Assembly (NCBI GenBank): GCA_902496125.1
Contig: CABUZU010000008.1
Coordinates: forward strand, 1-32,308
DNA: 32,308 nt
Direction of reading: 5' to 3'
Source: an uncultured Lachnospiraceae bacterium
GTDB lineage: Bacteria; Bacillota; Clostridia; Lachnospirales; Lachnospiraceae
The notes under the pieces are model-generated. The model did not search any database. It worked only from the letters and a program-made list of their open reading frames with translations, and had not been told where the DNA came from. Shown here in pieces: positions 22,067-30,022 of the stretch (the first letter of the stretch is position 1; each line of letters opens with the position of its first letter). A program made the position numbers and the translations under genes.

Positions 22067-23101
22067 TTAAAAATATGTCATTCCAAAATCATGACTAAAA
22101 TATGTAACCTCATTCTGATATACTTTTATTATTGTTTCGAAATACTTTTTACCACCTATTGAGGATGATTCACTTATAGATTTTACAGCCTTTTTTGATA
22201 CATATTCTGAATACCAACAATTTGAATAAGTTTCCAAAAATTCTTTTTTAGTTATATCGCCACACAAATAATTATAATACTCTTCTGAATTAGTATTATT
22301 AGAAACCATATAAACTAAATACTCACCACTTTCAACATGTGAAATATTTACTTTTCCTGTTCCATCAACCTGTGCTTGATATATTCGATTATTTTCATCA
22401 CCAAAATACAGTGATATAGAATCTACTTTTTTTGCCGATCCATCTGTCGGTATTAACAGAACATAGCTTCCTGTATCAGCCACATTTCCTCTATATGAAT
22501 TATAATAATATGTCACAGTTCCAGATACACTTCCATATGTTGGCTTTGCTTTTACTGTAACCTTACAAATATATTTTTTACCTGTAGTATCTTTAACTGT
22601 AATAGTAACTATACCTTTCTTTTTTGCTACAACTTTCCCTTTACTATTAACAGTTGCTATTGTTTTATTATTTGAAGAAAAAGTTTTTGCTGTAGCACCA
22701 TTTAATTTTAATGTAAATGATTGATTCATTTGCAATGTTTTCTTCGTTATATTTAAGTTTGGAGATTTCACAGTAATTTTACAAACGTACTTTTTCCCCG
22801 AAACTTTTGCTGTAATATTTACAGTTCCTTTTTTCTTTCCAGTAACTTTTCCTTTACTATTAACAATTGCTATTGCCTTATTACTACTGCTCCATTTCAC
22901 TTTTGATTTACTTCCAGTAATTTTTAAAGTTAAGGACTTTCCAACATAAATACTAGCATTTTTTTTGCTAATTTTTACAGACGTAGCAGCTTCAACAGTC
23001 ATAATTCCATTACCTATAAATGGAATACTAATTGGTTCCATTACTCCTAATAAAAAAATTAGAGCAAACGCTATTATCCTCATTTTCATTTTACGCATCA
23101 T
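22067..23101 (-). CDS. Secreted protein with two bacterial Ig-like (Big_2) domains
   Basis: About 344 residues from the ATG at 23101, which is 8 nt after GGAAGGAG; the ATG at 23107 lies too close to it. A Sec signal peptide (KMRIIAFALIFLLGVM ... VEA) is followed by two Big_2 repeats (about 42-113 and 115-187), each with the xxVNSKGKVxxKKKGxVxIT pattern. Residues about 190-260 resemble a carboxypeptidase-regulatory-like beta-sandwich (GSVSGTVTYYY, GKVNISHVESGEYLVYMV). The rest is a Tyr-rich tail. No LPxTG or membrane anchor is present. It is probably a secreted or wall-associated adhesive protein. The domains are strongly basic, with Lys-rich strands. Confidence 0.85.
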   Translation of the reverse strand: MMRKMKMRIIAFALIFLLGVMEPISIPFIGNGIMTVEAATSVKISKKNASIYVGKSLTLKITGSKSKVKWSSSNKAIAIVNSKGKVTGKKKGTVNITAKVSGKKYVCKITVKSPNLNITKKTLQMNQSFTLKLNGATAKTFSSNNKTIATVNSKGKVVAKKKGIVTITVKDTTGKKYICKVTVKAKPTYGSVSGTVTYYYNSYRGNVADTGSYVLLIPTDGSAKKVDSISLYFGDENNRIYQAQVDGTGKVNISHVESGEYLVYMVSNNTNSEEYYNYLCGDITKKEFLETYSNCWYSEYVSKKAVKSISESSSIGGKKYFETIIKVYQNEVTYFSHDFGMTYF

Positions 23102-23140
23102 AATCATTACTCCTTCCCAATATGCATATTATATAATCTT

Positions 23141-23169
23141 ACTTTATCATATTTTATCCTACTTTTCAA
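23141..23169 (-). promoter_or_regulatory. Promoter of the Ig-like protein gene
   Basis: TTGAAA (23164-23169), 17-bp spacer, TAAAGT (23141-23146). Confidence 0.6.
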
Positions 23170-23216
23170 TAATAAATAAGACATAATGGTATATTATATA
23201 TAAGGTAGGTGATTAA

Positions 23217-23384
23217 ATGAGACCATTAAAAAATAAAGTAAGTATTACTCTAGATGAAGATATTATTGAGAAAATCAAACAATTAGCTGAAAATGATGAT
23301 AGATCATTTAGCCAGTATATAAATATGACATTAAAACAATATTTAAATGAACAAAAAGAGAATGATAATACTACTAAAAAATAG
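23217..23384 (+). CDS. Small ribbon-helix-helix (CopG/Arc-like) protein
   Basis: 55 residues: MRPLKNKVSITLDEDIIEK, then IKQLAENDDRSFSQYINMTL, then a polar tail. The pattern of a short beta strand (KVSITLDE), helix (DIIEKIKQLAENDD), the RSFSQYI turn and second helix is that of ribbon-helix-helix DNA-binding proteins, as in antitoxins and plasmid or mobile-element repressors. AGGT-type ribosome site 6-9 nt upstream. No toxin gene lies beside it: both neighbours are oppositely oriented secreted-protein genes. A perfect palindrome follows 20 bp downstream. Confidence 0.72.
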   Translation: MRPLKNKVSITLDEDIIEKIKQLAENDDRSFSQYINMTLKQYLNEQKENDNTTKK

Positions 23385-23404
23385 TTTGATTTATATAGTA
23401 TCAT

Positions 23405-23420
23405 TAACAAATATTTGTTA
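23405..23420. repeat. 16-bp perfect palindrome
   Basis: TAACAAATATTTGTTA reads identically on both strands. It lies between the ribbon-helix-helix gene and the terminator of the convergent lipoprotein gene. It could be an operator or simply AT-rich chance. Confidence 0.5.
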
Positions 23421-23424
23421 TTAT

Positions 23425-23468
23425 AAAAAGGCAATGCTATTAAAAGAAATACTCTTAATAGCATTGCC
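23425..23468 (-). terminator. Intrinsic terminator of the CxxC-repeat lipoprotein gene
   Basis: Perfect 14-bp arms (23430-23443 and 23455-23468), 11-nt loop, followed on the minus strand by five T residues (23425-23429). Confidence 0.88.
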
Positions 23469-23514
23469 ACAATATCATTTTAGTTATTGTACTAGATAAT
23501 TTTCTCGATCTTTA

Positions 23515-24408
23515 TTAATGAAGTGTAACATATTCTGCATACATTAAAGGCACTGTAATTGATGCTCCCATAATAGACTCATAAGTATATGTACCACCAA
23601 GAATACCATATAATGTAATAATATCATCTTCTAAAAGTCTACTTTCTTTATCTTTTCTCGTATAAAGAACTAAAATTGTATCGTCATATCCCCATCTAGT
23701 TTTTGTTACATTTACACGTAAAGTATACTCATCACCATCTTCCATAACTTGAACAACTTTCCCTGTAAACTTTGCATATTTATATTTATACTTATCTGGA
23801 TCTCTAGCTATTGTATTATAACTATAAGTTTTACATGAATCCTTATATAAAACTGATCTTTCTTTATCTGATAATTTATAAGTCTTAGTTTTTACTTTTT
23901 TACCACATACTTTACAAATTTTTGCCTTTTTACCATCTTTTAACAATGTAGCTTTTTTAGTAATTTTCCATTCACCAGCTTTATGTCCCTTAGCTTCAGT
24001 ACTTTTTTCAAAAGTTTCTCCACAAACTGTACAAATACCATTTTGAGTTCCTTCTTCTGTACAAGTTGCTTCTTTAACTGTTTTCCACTCAGTAATTGAA
24101 TGACCAAGTGCTTCACCCCTTGTCTCATTACAAACACTACAATATTCTGGCTCTGTACAAGTAGCAGAAACCCAAGAATGACCAAGTGCACTACCTTCTG
24201 TTGCACCACATATACCACAGATTCTTGGTTCAGTACAAGTAGCATTTTTCCATAAATGTCCTGCTGGTTCACCCTCTGTTTCATTACATTCTAAGCAAAT
24301 TTTAGGCTCTGTGCAAGTAGCATCTTTCCAAGTATGTTCATGTCCACACCCTATTAAGAAACTACCTACCACTATCACAATTAACAAGCTAAATATCCTT
24401 TTTTTCAT
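23515..24408 (-). CDS. Lipoprotein with tandem CxxC zinc-ribbon-like repeats
   Basis: 297 residues. The lipobox is SFLIGC (Cys21). Three near-identical 26-residue repeats follow (about 24-102), each built as GHxWxxATCTEPxxCxxCxxTEGxAL with a C-x6-C-x2-C spacing. Two diverged units come next (about 103-185); the last has lost its first cysteine (ATLLKDGKKAKICKVCGK). The C-terminal part (about 195-297) looks like a beta-barrel domain (YKYAKFTGKVVQVMEDGDEYTLRVN ... IITLYGILGG), possibly OB-like. Similar repeats occur in surface proteins of Firmicutes; function unknown, metal or disulfide stabilisation likely. It has its own promoter and terminator. Confidence 0.78.
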   Translation of the reverse strand: MKKRIFSLLIVIVVGSFLIGCGHEHTWKDATCTEPKICLECNETEGEPAGHLWKNATCTEPRICGICGATEGSALGHSWVSATCTEPEYCSVCNETRGEALGHSITEWKTVKEATCTEEGTQNGICTVCGETFEKSTEAKGHKAGEWKITKKATLLKDGKKAKICKVCGKKVKTKTYKLSDKERSVLYKDSCKTYSYNTIARDPDKYKYKYAKFTGKVVQVMEDGDEYTLRVNVTKTRWGYDDTILVLYTRKDKESRLLEDDIITLYGILGGTYTYESIMGASITVPLMYAEYVTLH

Positions 24409-24444
24409 ACGTCTTCATCCTTTCACAATAAAATTTATATCTAT

Positions 24445-24473
24445 ATCATAATACAAAATATATCTATTGTAAA
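24445..24473 (-). promoter_or_regulatory. Promoter of the CxxC-repeat lipoprotein gene
   Basis: TTTACA (24468-24473), 17-bp spacer, TATGAT (24445-24450), starting just after the AAA-ATPase gene ends. Confidence 0.7.
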
Positions 24474-24493
24474 CGACAATTTACGTCTTTTGA

Positions 24494-26182
24494 TTATTTT
24501 TCTACTTCTAGCATTACTCTACAGGTTTTCTTGCAACAGGCAATTCCATATTTTAAAATTTTATGAATTCCTTGTTGTTTCAATGCCTCAGTATATTTTA
24601 TATCCACAATTTGTTTCAGTGCCTTTTTACAATCTGTCTCTAAATTTCCATCCTCTGTATATTTTGTCTCAATTACAATTCCAACCTCTTCATCTTCTAT
24701 CTGAATTAAAATATCGCTAAATCCATCTCCTGATTCTCGATTTGATAGCACAAGCCAATCTTCTTTAAAGCTTAAAATCCCAAGTAGGATTCCATGATAA
24801 AAGTTTTCCTTCGTCGGTTTACGAACAAAAGTATCTCTTACACTAATTGTTTTTTTCATATATTCTGTAAAAATTTGTTCTACAACTTCTGGCTTTCCAT
24901 TTAATAAAGCATTACAAAAACTATTTACTTTCTCTCCATCCTTTTTTACATCATTTTTGAACAATTTTAAAATATGTTCTGTCATAATGTTTCGAATTTC
25001 TCTATTGGGGATTGCTAAATGATAGCGGTTACCATCTGCTTCTCCTCGTTGCGTTAGATATCCCGTCATAAATAGTGTACTCCACAAATTCTCTATCGAA
25101 GAATATAGCTCCTTATAAGTAATTTCTTCACTGATTTCTTTTTGAACCATCTCACCATTCACAAGTCGCTCTAGTTCCATTTTAGTAAGCTTTTGCGGTT
25201 CATAAACGCTATCAATAAAATGATAGATTACTTCATTTCCGCTTGTATTCACCCAATAATTTTTCGGTGCTAAATTCAAATTTTCTATATGGTCGCTACA
25301 ATAATTGATTACATCCCAAGGACAATAAACCTCTATATTTCCAAAACGATATCCATCATACCACTCTTTAACAGTATCATAACATTCATCTTGTCCATAA
25401 TAATGAAGCATATCCCTAACCTCTGAATCTGTAAATCCAAAAGTCTCATCAAAGCGAATATCTGTAATTGAATATATTTTAAAATTATTAAGGCCTGTAA
25501 AAATACTTTCTTTTGCTACACGAAGACAACCAGTTAATACTGCAAACTTTAGATTATTGTTAGTTTTTAGAACATTTTCAAATAAATTTCGAAGTAGAAG
25601 CACCATTTCATCATAGTAACCATTCTCATTTGCTTTTGCAAGTGGCACATCATATTCATCAATTAAAACAATCACTTTCCTATCATAATGTTTTTCTAAT
25701 AGCTCTGTAAGTTCTCTAAGACTATATGCTAAAGTATCCTCACTGATTGTTTTACAAAGTAAATCATTAAAAATTTCCTTATCAATTTTATTTAATTTCG
25801 TACTTTCTAGTAAAAATTGTAATTTTCTAGCTTCTTGATTTATTACTCTACCTAAATAGCTACATGCTTGTTCAAAGGTTCTACCATTTACACTTTTTAG
25901 ACTAATTGAAATTACTGGAAACTTTCCTAAATATTGTTGACAAATATCCTTTTTTTCTGAAATATACAGACCATCAAAAAGCTTTGCATCTGTCCCAATT
26001 TCAAAAAAACTTTGAAGCATACTCATATTTAAAGACTTACCAAAACGTCTAGGACGTGTAAATAAATTTACTTTTGCACCTTGGTTAAGAAGCTGTTCAA
26101 TTAACTTTGTCTTATCGACATAATAAAATTCTTCTACTCTTATTTCTTCAAAACTTTCAATACCAATAGGAAGTTTCTTCAT
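24494..26182 (-). CDS. AAA-ATPase-like protein with C-terminal PD-(D/E)XK nuclease-like domain
   Basis: 562 residues. The N-terminal AAA-ATPase-like domain (about 5-230) has IESFEEIRVEEFYYVDKT, a degenerate Walker A TRPRRFGKSLN and DEYDVPLA as the Walker B region. The C-terminal region (about 455-560) has GFSDILIQIED and GIVIETKY, the D-x-ExK arrangement of the PDDEXK_9 domain. This two-domain family is abundant in gut Bacteroidetes and Firmicutes, often in many copies, and has no established function; a nuclease or mobile-element-like role is suspected. It follows the small Cys-rich gene by 10 nt. Confidence 0.87.
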   Translation of the reverse strand: MKKLPIGIESFEEIRVEEFYYVDKTKLIEQLLNQGAKVNLFTRPRRFGKSLNMSMLQSFFEIGTDAKLFDGLYISEKKDICQQYLGKFPVISISLKSVNGRTFEQACSYLGRVINQEARKLQFLLESTKLNKIDKEIFNDLLCKTISEDTLAYSLRELTELLEKHYDRKVIVLIDEYDVPLAKANENGYYDEMVLLLRNLFENVLKTNNNLKFAVLTGCLRVAKESIFTGLNNFKIYSITDIRFDETFGFTDSEVRDMLHYYGQDECYDTVKEWYDGYRFGNIEVYCPWDVINYCSDHIENLNLAPKNYWVNTSGNEVIYHFIDSVYEPQKLTKMELERLVNGEMVQKEISEEITYKELYSSIENLWSTLFMTGYLTQRGEADGNRYHLAIPNREIRNIMTEHILKLFKNDVKKDGEKVNSFCNALLNGKPEVVEQIFTEYMKKTISVRDTFVRKPTKENFYHGILLGILSFKEDWLVLSNRESGDGFSDILIQIEDEEVGIVIETKYTEDGNLETDCKKALKQIVDIKYTEALKQQGIHKILKYGIACCKKTCRVMLEVEK

Positions 26183-26192
26183 GTTAATCCCC

Positions 26193-26594
26193 CTAAACTA
26201 ATTTCTCACACATACAATAAAGACAAGCACCCTCTCCTGAATAATAAGGACAGAAATATCCATCTTCACGCTTTATCCAATTTACTTTATCTTGTGGGTG
26301 CATTGGAACTTGTTCAATATAAGTTAAATAAATACAAGCAAAAATAATCCATTTATGTGCTTGTGGCTGGTCTTGCATATACTGATTTAAATAATCTTTT
26401 AATTCATCAGATAATTGTTCGATTTCTTTTTCTGGTACAGTTTCTAAAGATTTCGTCTTATTCTCTTTTAATCTTAACATTACACCACGATTAAAATCGT
26501 TGATAATTAAATCCTTTGACTTTTGTTCTAATTGTACCCATTCTTCACTTGTAATATTATTTAGTAGCTGTTGTTTTAAATCCTTTCTAGTCAT
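26193..26594 (-). CDS. Small Cys-rich protein, possibly DUF2115/UPF0305-like
   Basis: About 133 residues from the ATG at 26594, preceded by GGAGGGG; a longer reading would use a TTG inside that site. The N-terminal two thirds are helical and charged. The C-terminal end, MHPQDKVNWIKREDGYFCPYYS then ACLYCMCEKL, has a Cys-x8-Cys-x2-Cys group that reminds me of the DUF2115 (UPF0305) C-terminus, but I hold this loosely. It is probably co-transcribed with the AAA-ATPase gene from the promoter at 26618. Confidence 0.6.
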   Translation of the reverse strand: MTRKDLKQQLLNNITSEEWVQLEQKSKDLIINDFNRGVMLRLKENKTKSLETVPEKEIEQLSDELKDYLNQYMQDQPQAHKWIIFACIYLTYIEQVPMHPQDKVNWIKREDGYFCPYYSGEGACLYCMCEKLV

Positions 26595-26615
26595 AGTCCC
26601 CTCCAAGTTTTTTAT

Positions 26616-26753
26616 TCATTTTACCATATAAAAATGTTGGGTCAATGGATTTAAAAATGAATTTCCGATAAAATACTGTGCAAATCCTGTGTTTTCTGCA
26701 CCTGTTCCAAATACATTTTGTTTTTCAAATTCTTCTCTATTTGTAGTTTTCAT
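26616..26753 (-). pseudogene. Truncated cupin-domain gene
   Basis: 45 codons from the ATG at 26753, preceded by AGAGGT. The reading REEFEKQNVFGTGAENTGFA then QYFIGNSFLNPLT matches the N-terminus of small cupin proteins often paired with carboxymuconolactone decarboxylase genes. After NPLT it runs into unrelated codons (QHFYMVK) and stops; the metal-binding cupin barrel is gone. It follows the decarboxylase-like gene by 12 nt, as an intact partner would. Confidence 0.75.
26618..26645 (-). promoter_or_regulatory. Promoter of the small Cys-rich / AAA-ATPase gene pair
   Basis: TTGACC (26640-26645), 16-bp spacer, TAAAAT (26618-26623) with a TG extension (TGGTAAAAT). It lies inside the last codons of the truncated cupin frame. 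Confidence 0.6.
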
Positions 26754-26765
26754 AATACATTACCT

Positions 26766-27095
26766 CTACTTTTCAACGTCCCATACTTCTTTTGCTAAAT
26801 TAAATACCGCCCATGCTTTTGGCCATCCTGCATAAAAAGCAACATGAGTAATAATTGCTGCGATTTCTTTTTGGCTTACTCCATGGTCTTTCGCATTTTG
26901 AAGATGGAACTTCAAAGAAGAATCGGTAATTCCCTGTGACATCAAGGATACAACGGTGATAATACTTCTTGTCTTTACATCAATATCTTCATTATTCCAA
27001 TTTTCTCCAAATAAAACATCATCATTAAAATGTGCAAATTCTGGAGCAAATTCTCCAAGTGCATTTCTTCCTGCTGTCTGTACAATCTTTGCCAT
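26766..27095 (-). CDS. Carboxymuconolactone decarboxylase / AhpD-like family protein
   Basis: 109 residues, the usual family length. The all-helical signature is visible: FNDDVLFGENWNNEDIDVKTRSIITVVSLMSQG, then KFHLQNAKDHGVSQKEIAAIITHVAFYAGWPKAWAVF. The catalytic CxxC of AhpD is absent, which places it among the gamma-CMD-like group of uncertain activity, often linked to redox-stress loci. It is driven by a 19-bp-spacer promoter of the MerR type and is followed by a cupin remnant. Confidence 0.87.
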   Translation of the reverse strand: MAKIVQTAGRNALGEFAPEFAHFNDDVLFGENWNNEDIDVKTRSIITVVSLMSQGITDSSLKFHLQNAKDHGVSQKEIAAIITHVAFYAGWPKAWAVFNLAKEVWDVEK

Positions 27096-27140
27096 ATTAA
27101 AGACTTCCTTTCATTGATAAAATACTTTCTTTCTATGCAA

Positions 27141-27171
27141 AGACTACACCTTAGAGTGGACTTGAAGTCAA
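27141..27171 (-). promoter_or_regulatory. MerR-type promoter (19-bp spacer) of the CMD-like gene
   Basis: TTGACT (27166-27171) and TAGTCT (27141-27146) are separated by 19 bp. The spacer holds an imperfect dyad, ACCTTAGAGT then ACTTGAAGT as read on the plus strand. Long-spacer promoters with such a dyad are the hallmark of activation by MerR-family regulators. No merR gene is in the window. Confidence 0.72.
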
Positions 27172-27240
27172 GTATTTTTTCATTATCACCCTCTGCTTTT
27201 TCTTGCATATACTAACCTTAGCCAAAAAAGGAGGTATATC

Positions 27241-28242
27241 ATGAAAAAATTTCTCGTTTATTTTCTCTGCCTAGCGCTTATTCTAGGCACTTTACTAGTT
27301 GGTTGTAACAAACAAAAATCCGAAGATGAACTTATTCCCATCACTTTAAATGAGGTCGCCCATTCTATCTTCTATGCACCTCAATATGTCGCAATTGAAA
27401 AAGGCTATTTTACTAGTGAAGGACTAAAATTAACGCTTGATACAGGATATGGTGCAGATAAGGTTATGGCCGCACTAATTTCTGGTGATGCCGATATCGG
27501 ATTTATGGGAGCGGAAGCTTCGATTTATTGCTATGTCGAGGGTAATGAAGATTATGCAATTAACTTTGCGCAACTTACTCAACGTGCTGGTAACTTTCTT
27601 GTTGCTAGAGAACCGATGAAGGATTTTAAATGGTCTGATTTAAAAGGTAAAAATGTCTTAGGTGGTAGAGCAGGTGGTATGCCAGAAATGGTATTTGAAT
27701 ATATTTTAAAACAACAAAACATCGACCCGAAAAAAGAGGTAAAGATTGACCAAAGTATTGATTTTGGTTTAACTGCTGCTGCGTTTACAGAGGGTAAAGG
27801 TGATTTTACTGTTGAATTTGAACCTTTTGCTACTGCCTTAGAACAAGAGGGAAGTGGATATGTCGTTGCTTCTTTAGGCACGGATTCTGGCTATGTCCCT
27901 TACACAGCTTATAGTGCTAAAAAAAGCTTTTTAAAAAAGAACCCCACTTCAATTCAAAAATTTACCAATGCAATGCAACGTGGTATGGAATATGTAAACT
28001 CTCATTCTGCTGATGAAATTGCTAAGGTTATTGCACCTCAGTTTCCTGAAACGGATGAAGCTACCATTGCAACGATTGTAAATCGTTACTTAGAACAAGA
28101 TACTTGGAAAACAGACCTTATTTTCTCTAATGAAAGCTTTGAATTATTAGAAGATATTTTAATCGAATCTGGTGAGCTTGATAAGAAAATTTCCTATACT
28201 GATTTGGTTACCACTGACTATGCAAAAGCAGCAAAAAAATAA
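27241..28242 (+). CDS. NMT1/ThiY-like substrate-binding lipoprotein (orphan)
   Basis: 333 residues. The lipobox is LLVGC (Cys22). The fold signature is APQYVAIEKGYFTSEGLKL followed by GYGADKVMAALISGDADIGFMG, then LKGKNVLGGRAGGMPEM, typical of the NMT1/THI5/SsuA-like periplasmic-binding family that serves aliphatic sulfonate, nitrate, thiamine-precursor or similar importers. No permease or ATPase gene lies beside it: it ends in a terminator and is divergent from the CMD-like gene, so the partner subunits are elsewhere. The ligand cannot be named. AGGAGG precedes the ATG. Confidence 0.85.
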   Translation: MKKFLVYFLCLALILGTLLVGCNKQKSEDELIPITLNEVAHSIFYAPQYVAIEKGYFTSEGLKLTLDTGYGADKVMAALISGDADIGFMGAEASIYCYVEGNEDYAINFAQLTQRAGNFLVAREPMKDFKWSDLKGKNVLGGRAGGMPEMVFEYILKQQNIDPKKEVKIDQSIDFGLTAAAFTEGKGDFTVEFEPFATALEQEGSGYVVASLGTDSGYVPYTAYSAKKSFLKKNPTSIQKFTNAMQRGMEYVNSHSADEIAKVIAPQFPETDEATIATIVNRYLEQDTWKTDLIFSNESFELLEDILIESGELDKKISYTDLVTTDYAKAAKK

Positions 28243-28269
28243 GAAAGCGGGGGACTTCCCCGTTTTCTT
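28241..28269. terminator. Bidirectional intrinsic terminator
   Basis: 12-bp stem with one G-U pair (28241-28252 with 28258-28269) and a 5-nt loop, between the convergent binding-protein and Hsp70 genes; it overlaps the Hsp70 stop codon. Confidence 0.85.
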
Positions 28270-30022
28270 ATTTATACATTGCAAGTGCTTCTTCTACAAT
28301 TTCCTGTGCAGCCTTTATTTCATTTGCTTGTTCGGTTGTAATCGTTTCTGGTTTTGTTTTTACTACTAGCTTTTTTAAATGTGCAATATCTTTTTTAATC
28401 TGAGACTTTGTCGACCAATTCATTTCTTTTTTGTTATTTTTTAACTTCTGCTCTGACCTTTCGATACATTGTTGTGCTTCATAACGAACATTCATCGCTT
28501 CTTTTTTTGTGTCATCCATATTTTCATACATCTTTGCTTCATTGATTGCTCGCTGAATTTCTTCCTCCGACATATTCGAACTAGAAGTAATTGTAATTTC
28601 TTGCTGTCTACCTGTTCCCAAATCCTTTGCCGATACTTTTACAATTCCATTCGCATCAATATCAAAGGTTACTTCAATCTGTGGCACACCTGCCATAGCT
28701 CTTTTTATTCCATTTAATCTAAAATTGCCAAGTAACTTATTGTCTTTAGCAAATTGGCGTTCACCTTGTAATACACGAATATCAACTGAGGTTTGGAAGT
28801 TCGCTGCTGTAGAAAATACCTTGCTATATCTTGTAGGAATCGTTGTATTTCTTTCAATTAAGTGAGTTGCTACTCCACCAACTGTTTCAATTGATAGTGT
28901 AAGTGGGGTTACATCCATTAAAATCAGTTCTGCTGCTGCACTTCCACTTACTACTTCACCACCTAATTTACCACCCTGCACTGCTGCACCAAGTGCTACA
29001 CATTCATCCGGATTTAAATTTTTTGATGGTTCCATTCCCAGTAACTGACTTACCTTTCTTGAAACTGCCGGTATTCTTGTCGAACCTCCTACTAATAAAA
29101 CCTTTTGCAAATCTCTTGCACTAAGTCCTGCATCTGCTAATGCTTTTTCAACGGGCATACTCGTTCTTTCTACTAAGTCTTTCGTAAGCTCTTCAAACTG
29201 TGCACGAGTCAGTGTAATATCTAAATGTTTCGGTTCACCTCGTACTACTGTTAAGAAAGGTAAATTAATATTGGTAGAGGTCATCGTAGACAATTCTTTT
29301 TTTGCTTTTTCTGCTTCTTCACGAATCCTTTGCATTGCTGTAGGATCTTTACTTACATCAATTTTTTCTGCTCGTTTAAATTCAGAAACTAGATATTTTA
29401 CCACTCTCTCATCAAAATCATCACCACCTAGATGATTATCGCCTGATGTTGCTAATACCTCAATTAAGTTATCGCCAATTTCAATAATGGATACGTCAAA
29501 GGTTCCACCACCTAAATCATAGACTAAGATTTTCTGTGGTTCTCCATGGTCTAGGCCATAGGCAAGTGCTGCTGCTGTAGGTTCATTGATAATACGTTTT
29601 ACATTAAGACCTGCAATTCGTCCTGCATCTTTTGTTGCTTGACGTTGTGCATCATTAAAATAAGCTGGCACCGTAATAACAGCTTCTGTTACCGCTTCAC
29701 CTAAATAGCTTTCTGCATCCTTTTTTAGTTTCGATAAAATCATTGCTGAAATTTCTTGTGGAGAATATTTCTTACCATTAATATTGACACGGTAAGATGT
29801 TCCCATCTCTCTCTTAATTGAAGAAATTGTATTGTCGACATTAACTGCTGCTTGTCTTCTAGCCATATCTCCAACGAGAAGTTCTCCTTTTTTTGAAAAA
29901 GCTACAACAGATGGCGTCGTTCTTCCACCTTCTGAGTTACTAATTACAACTGGCTTACCACCCTCTAGAACTGCTACACAACTATTTGTCGTTCCTAAAT
30001 CTATCCCAATTACTTTACTCAT
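28268..30022 (-). CDS. DnaK-type Hsp70 chaperone, stand-alone and short
   Basis: 584 residues. The ATPase domain (about 1-370) has GIDLGTTNSCVAVLEGG, ITVPAYFNDAQRQATKDAG, VYDLGGGTFDVSI and LLVGGSTRIPAV. The substrate-binding domain (about 380-490) has DVTPLTLSIET, VLQGERQFAKDN and GVPQIEVTFDIDANGIV. The C-terminal lid is short and ends in EEALAMYK, lacking the disordered acidic tail of B. subtilis DnaK (about 610 aa). No hrcA, grpE or dnaJ is adjacent and no CIRCE element (TTAGCACTC) is upstream. I infer a second DnaK copy, though I cannot see the rest of the genome. Confidence 0.88.
   Translation of the reverse strand: MSKVIGIDLGTTNSCVAVLEGGKPVVISNSEGGRTTPSVVAFSKKGELLVGDMARRQAAVNVDNTISSIKREMGTSYRVNINGKKYSPQEISAMILSKLKKDAESYLGEAVTEAVITVPAYFNDAQRQATKDAGRIAGLNVKRIINEPTAAALAYGLDHGEPQKILVYDLGGGTFDVSIIEIGDNLIEVLATSGDNHLGGDDFDERVVKYLVSEFKRAEKIDVSKDPTAMQRIREEAEKAKKELSTMTSTNINLPFLTVVRGEPKHLDITLTRAQFEELTKDLVERTSMPVEKALADAGLSARDLQKVLLVGGSTRIPAVSRKVSQLLGMEPSKNLNPDECVALGAAVQGGKLGGEVVSGSAAAELILMDVTPLTLSIETVGGVATHLIERNTTIPTRYSKVFSTAANFQTSVDIRVLQGERQFAKDNKLLGNFRLNGIKRAMAGVPQIEVTFDIDANGIVKVSAKDLGTGRQQEITITSSSNMSEEEIQRAINEAKMYENMDDTKKEAMNVRYEAQQCIERSEQKLKNNKKEMNWSTKSQIKKDIAHLKKLVVKTKPETITTEQANEIKAAQEIVEEALAMYK

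Noticed and set aside
23213..23470. 85-residue minus-strand frame rich in Phe and Leu
   Set aside because: Antisense to the ribbon-helix-helix gene, whose sequence and ribosome site are far more convincing; overlaps a terminator.
23940..24284. CRISPR-like regular repeats of about 78 bp
   Set aside because: They code for the CxxC protein repeats in one continuous frame; no short repeat/unique spacer pattern.
22067..24408. A polymorphic toxin or contact-dependent system formed by the secreted proteins and the small RHH protein
   Set aside because: No toxin domain, immunity gene or secretion module is present, and each secreted gene has its own promoter and terminator.
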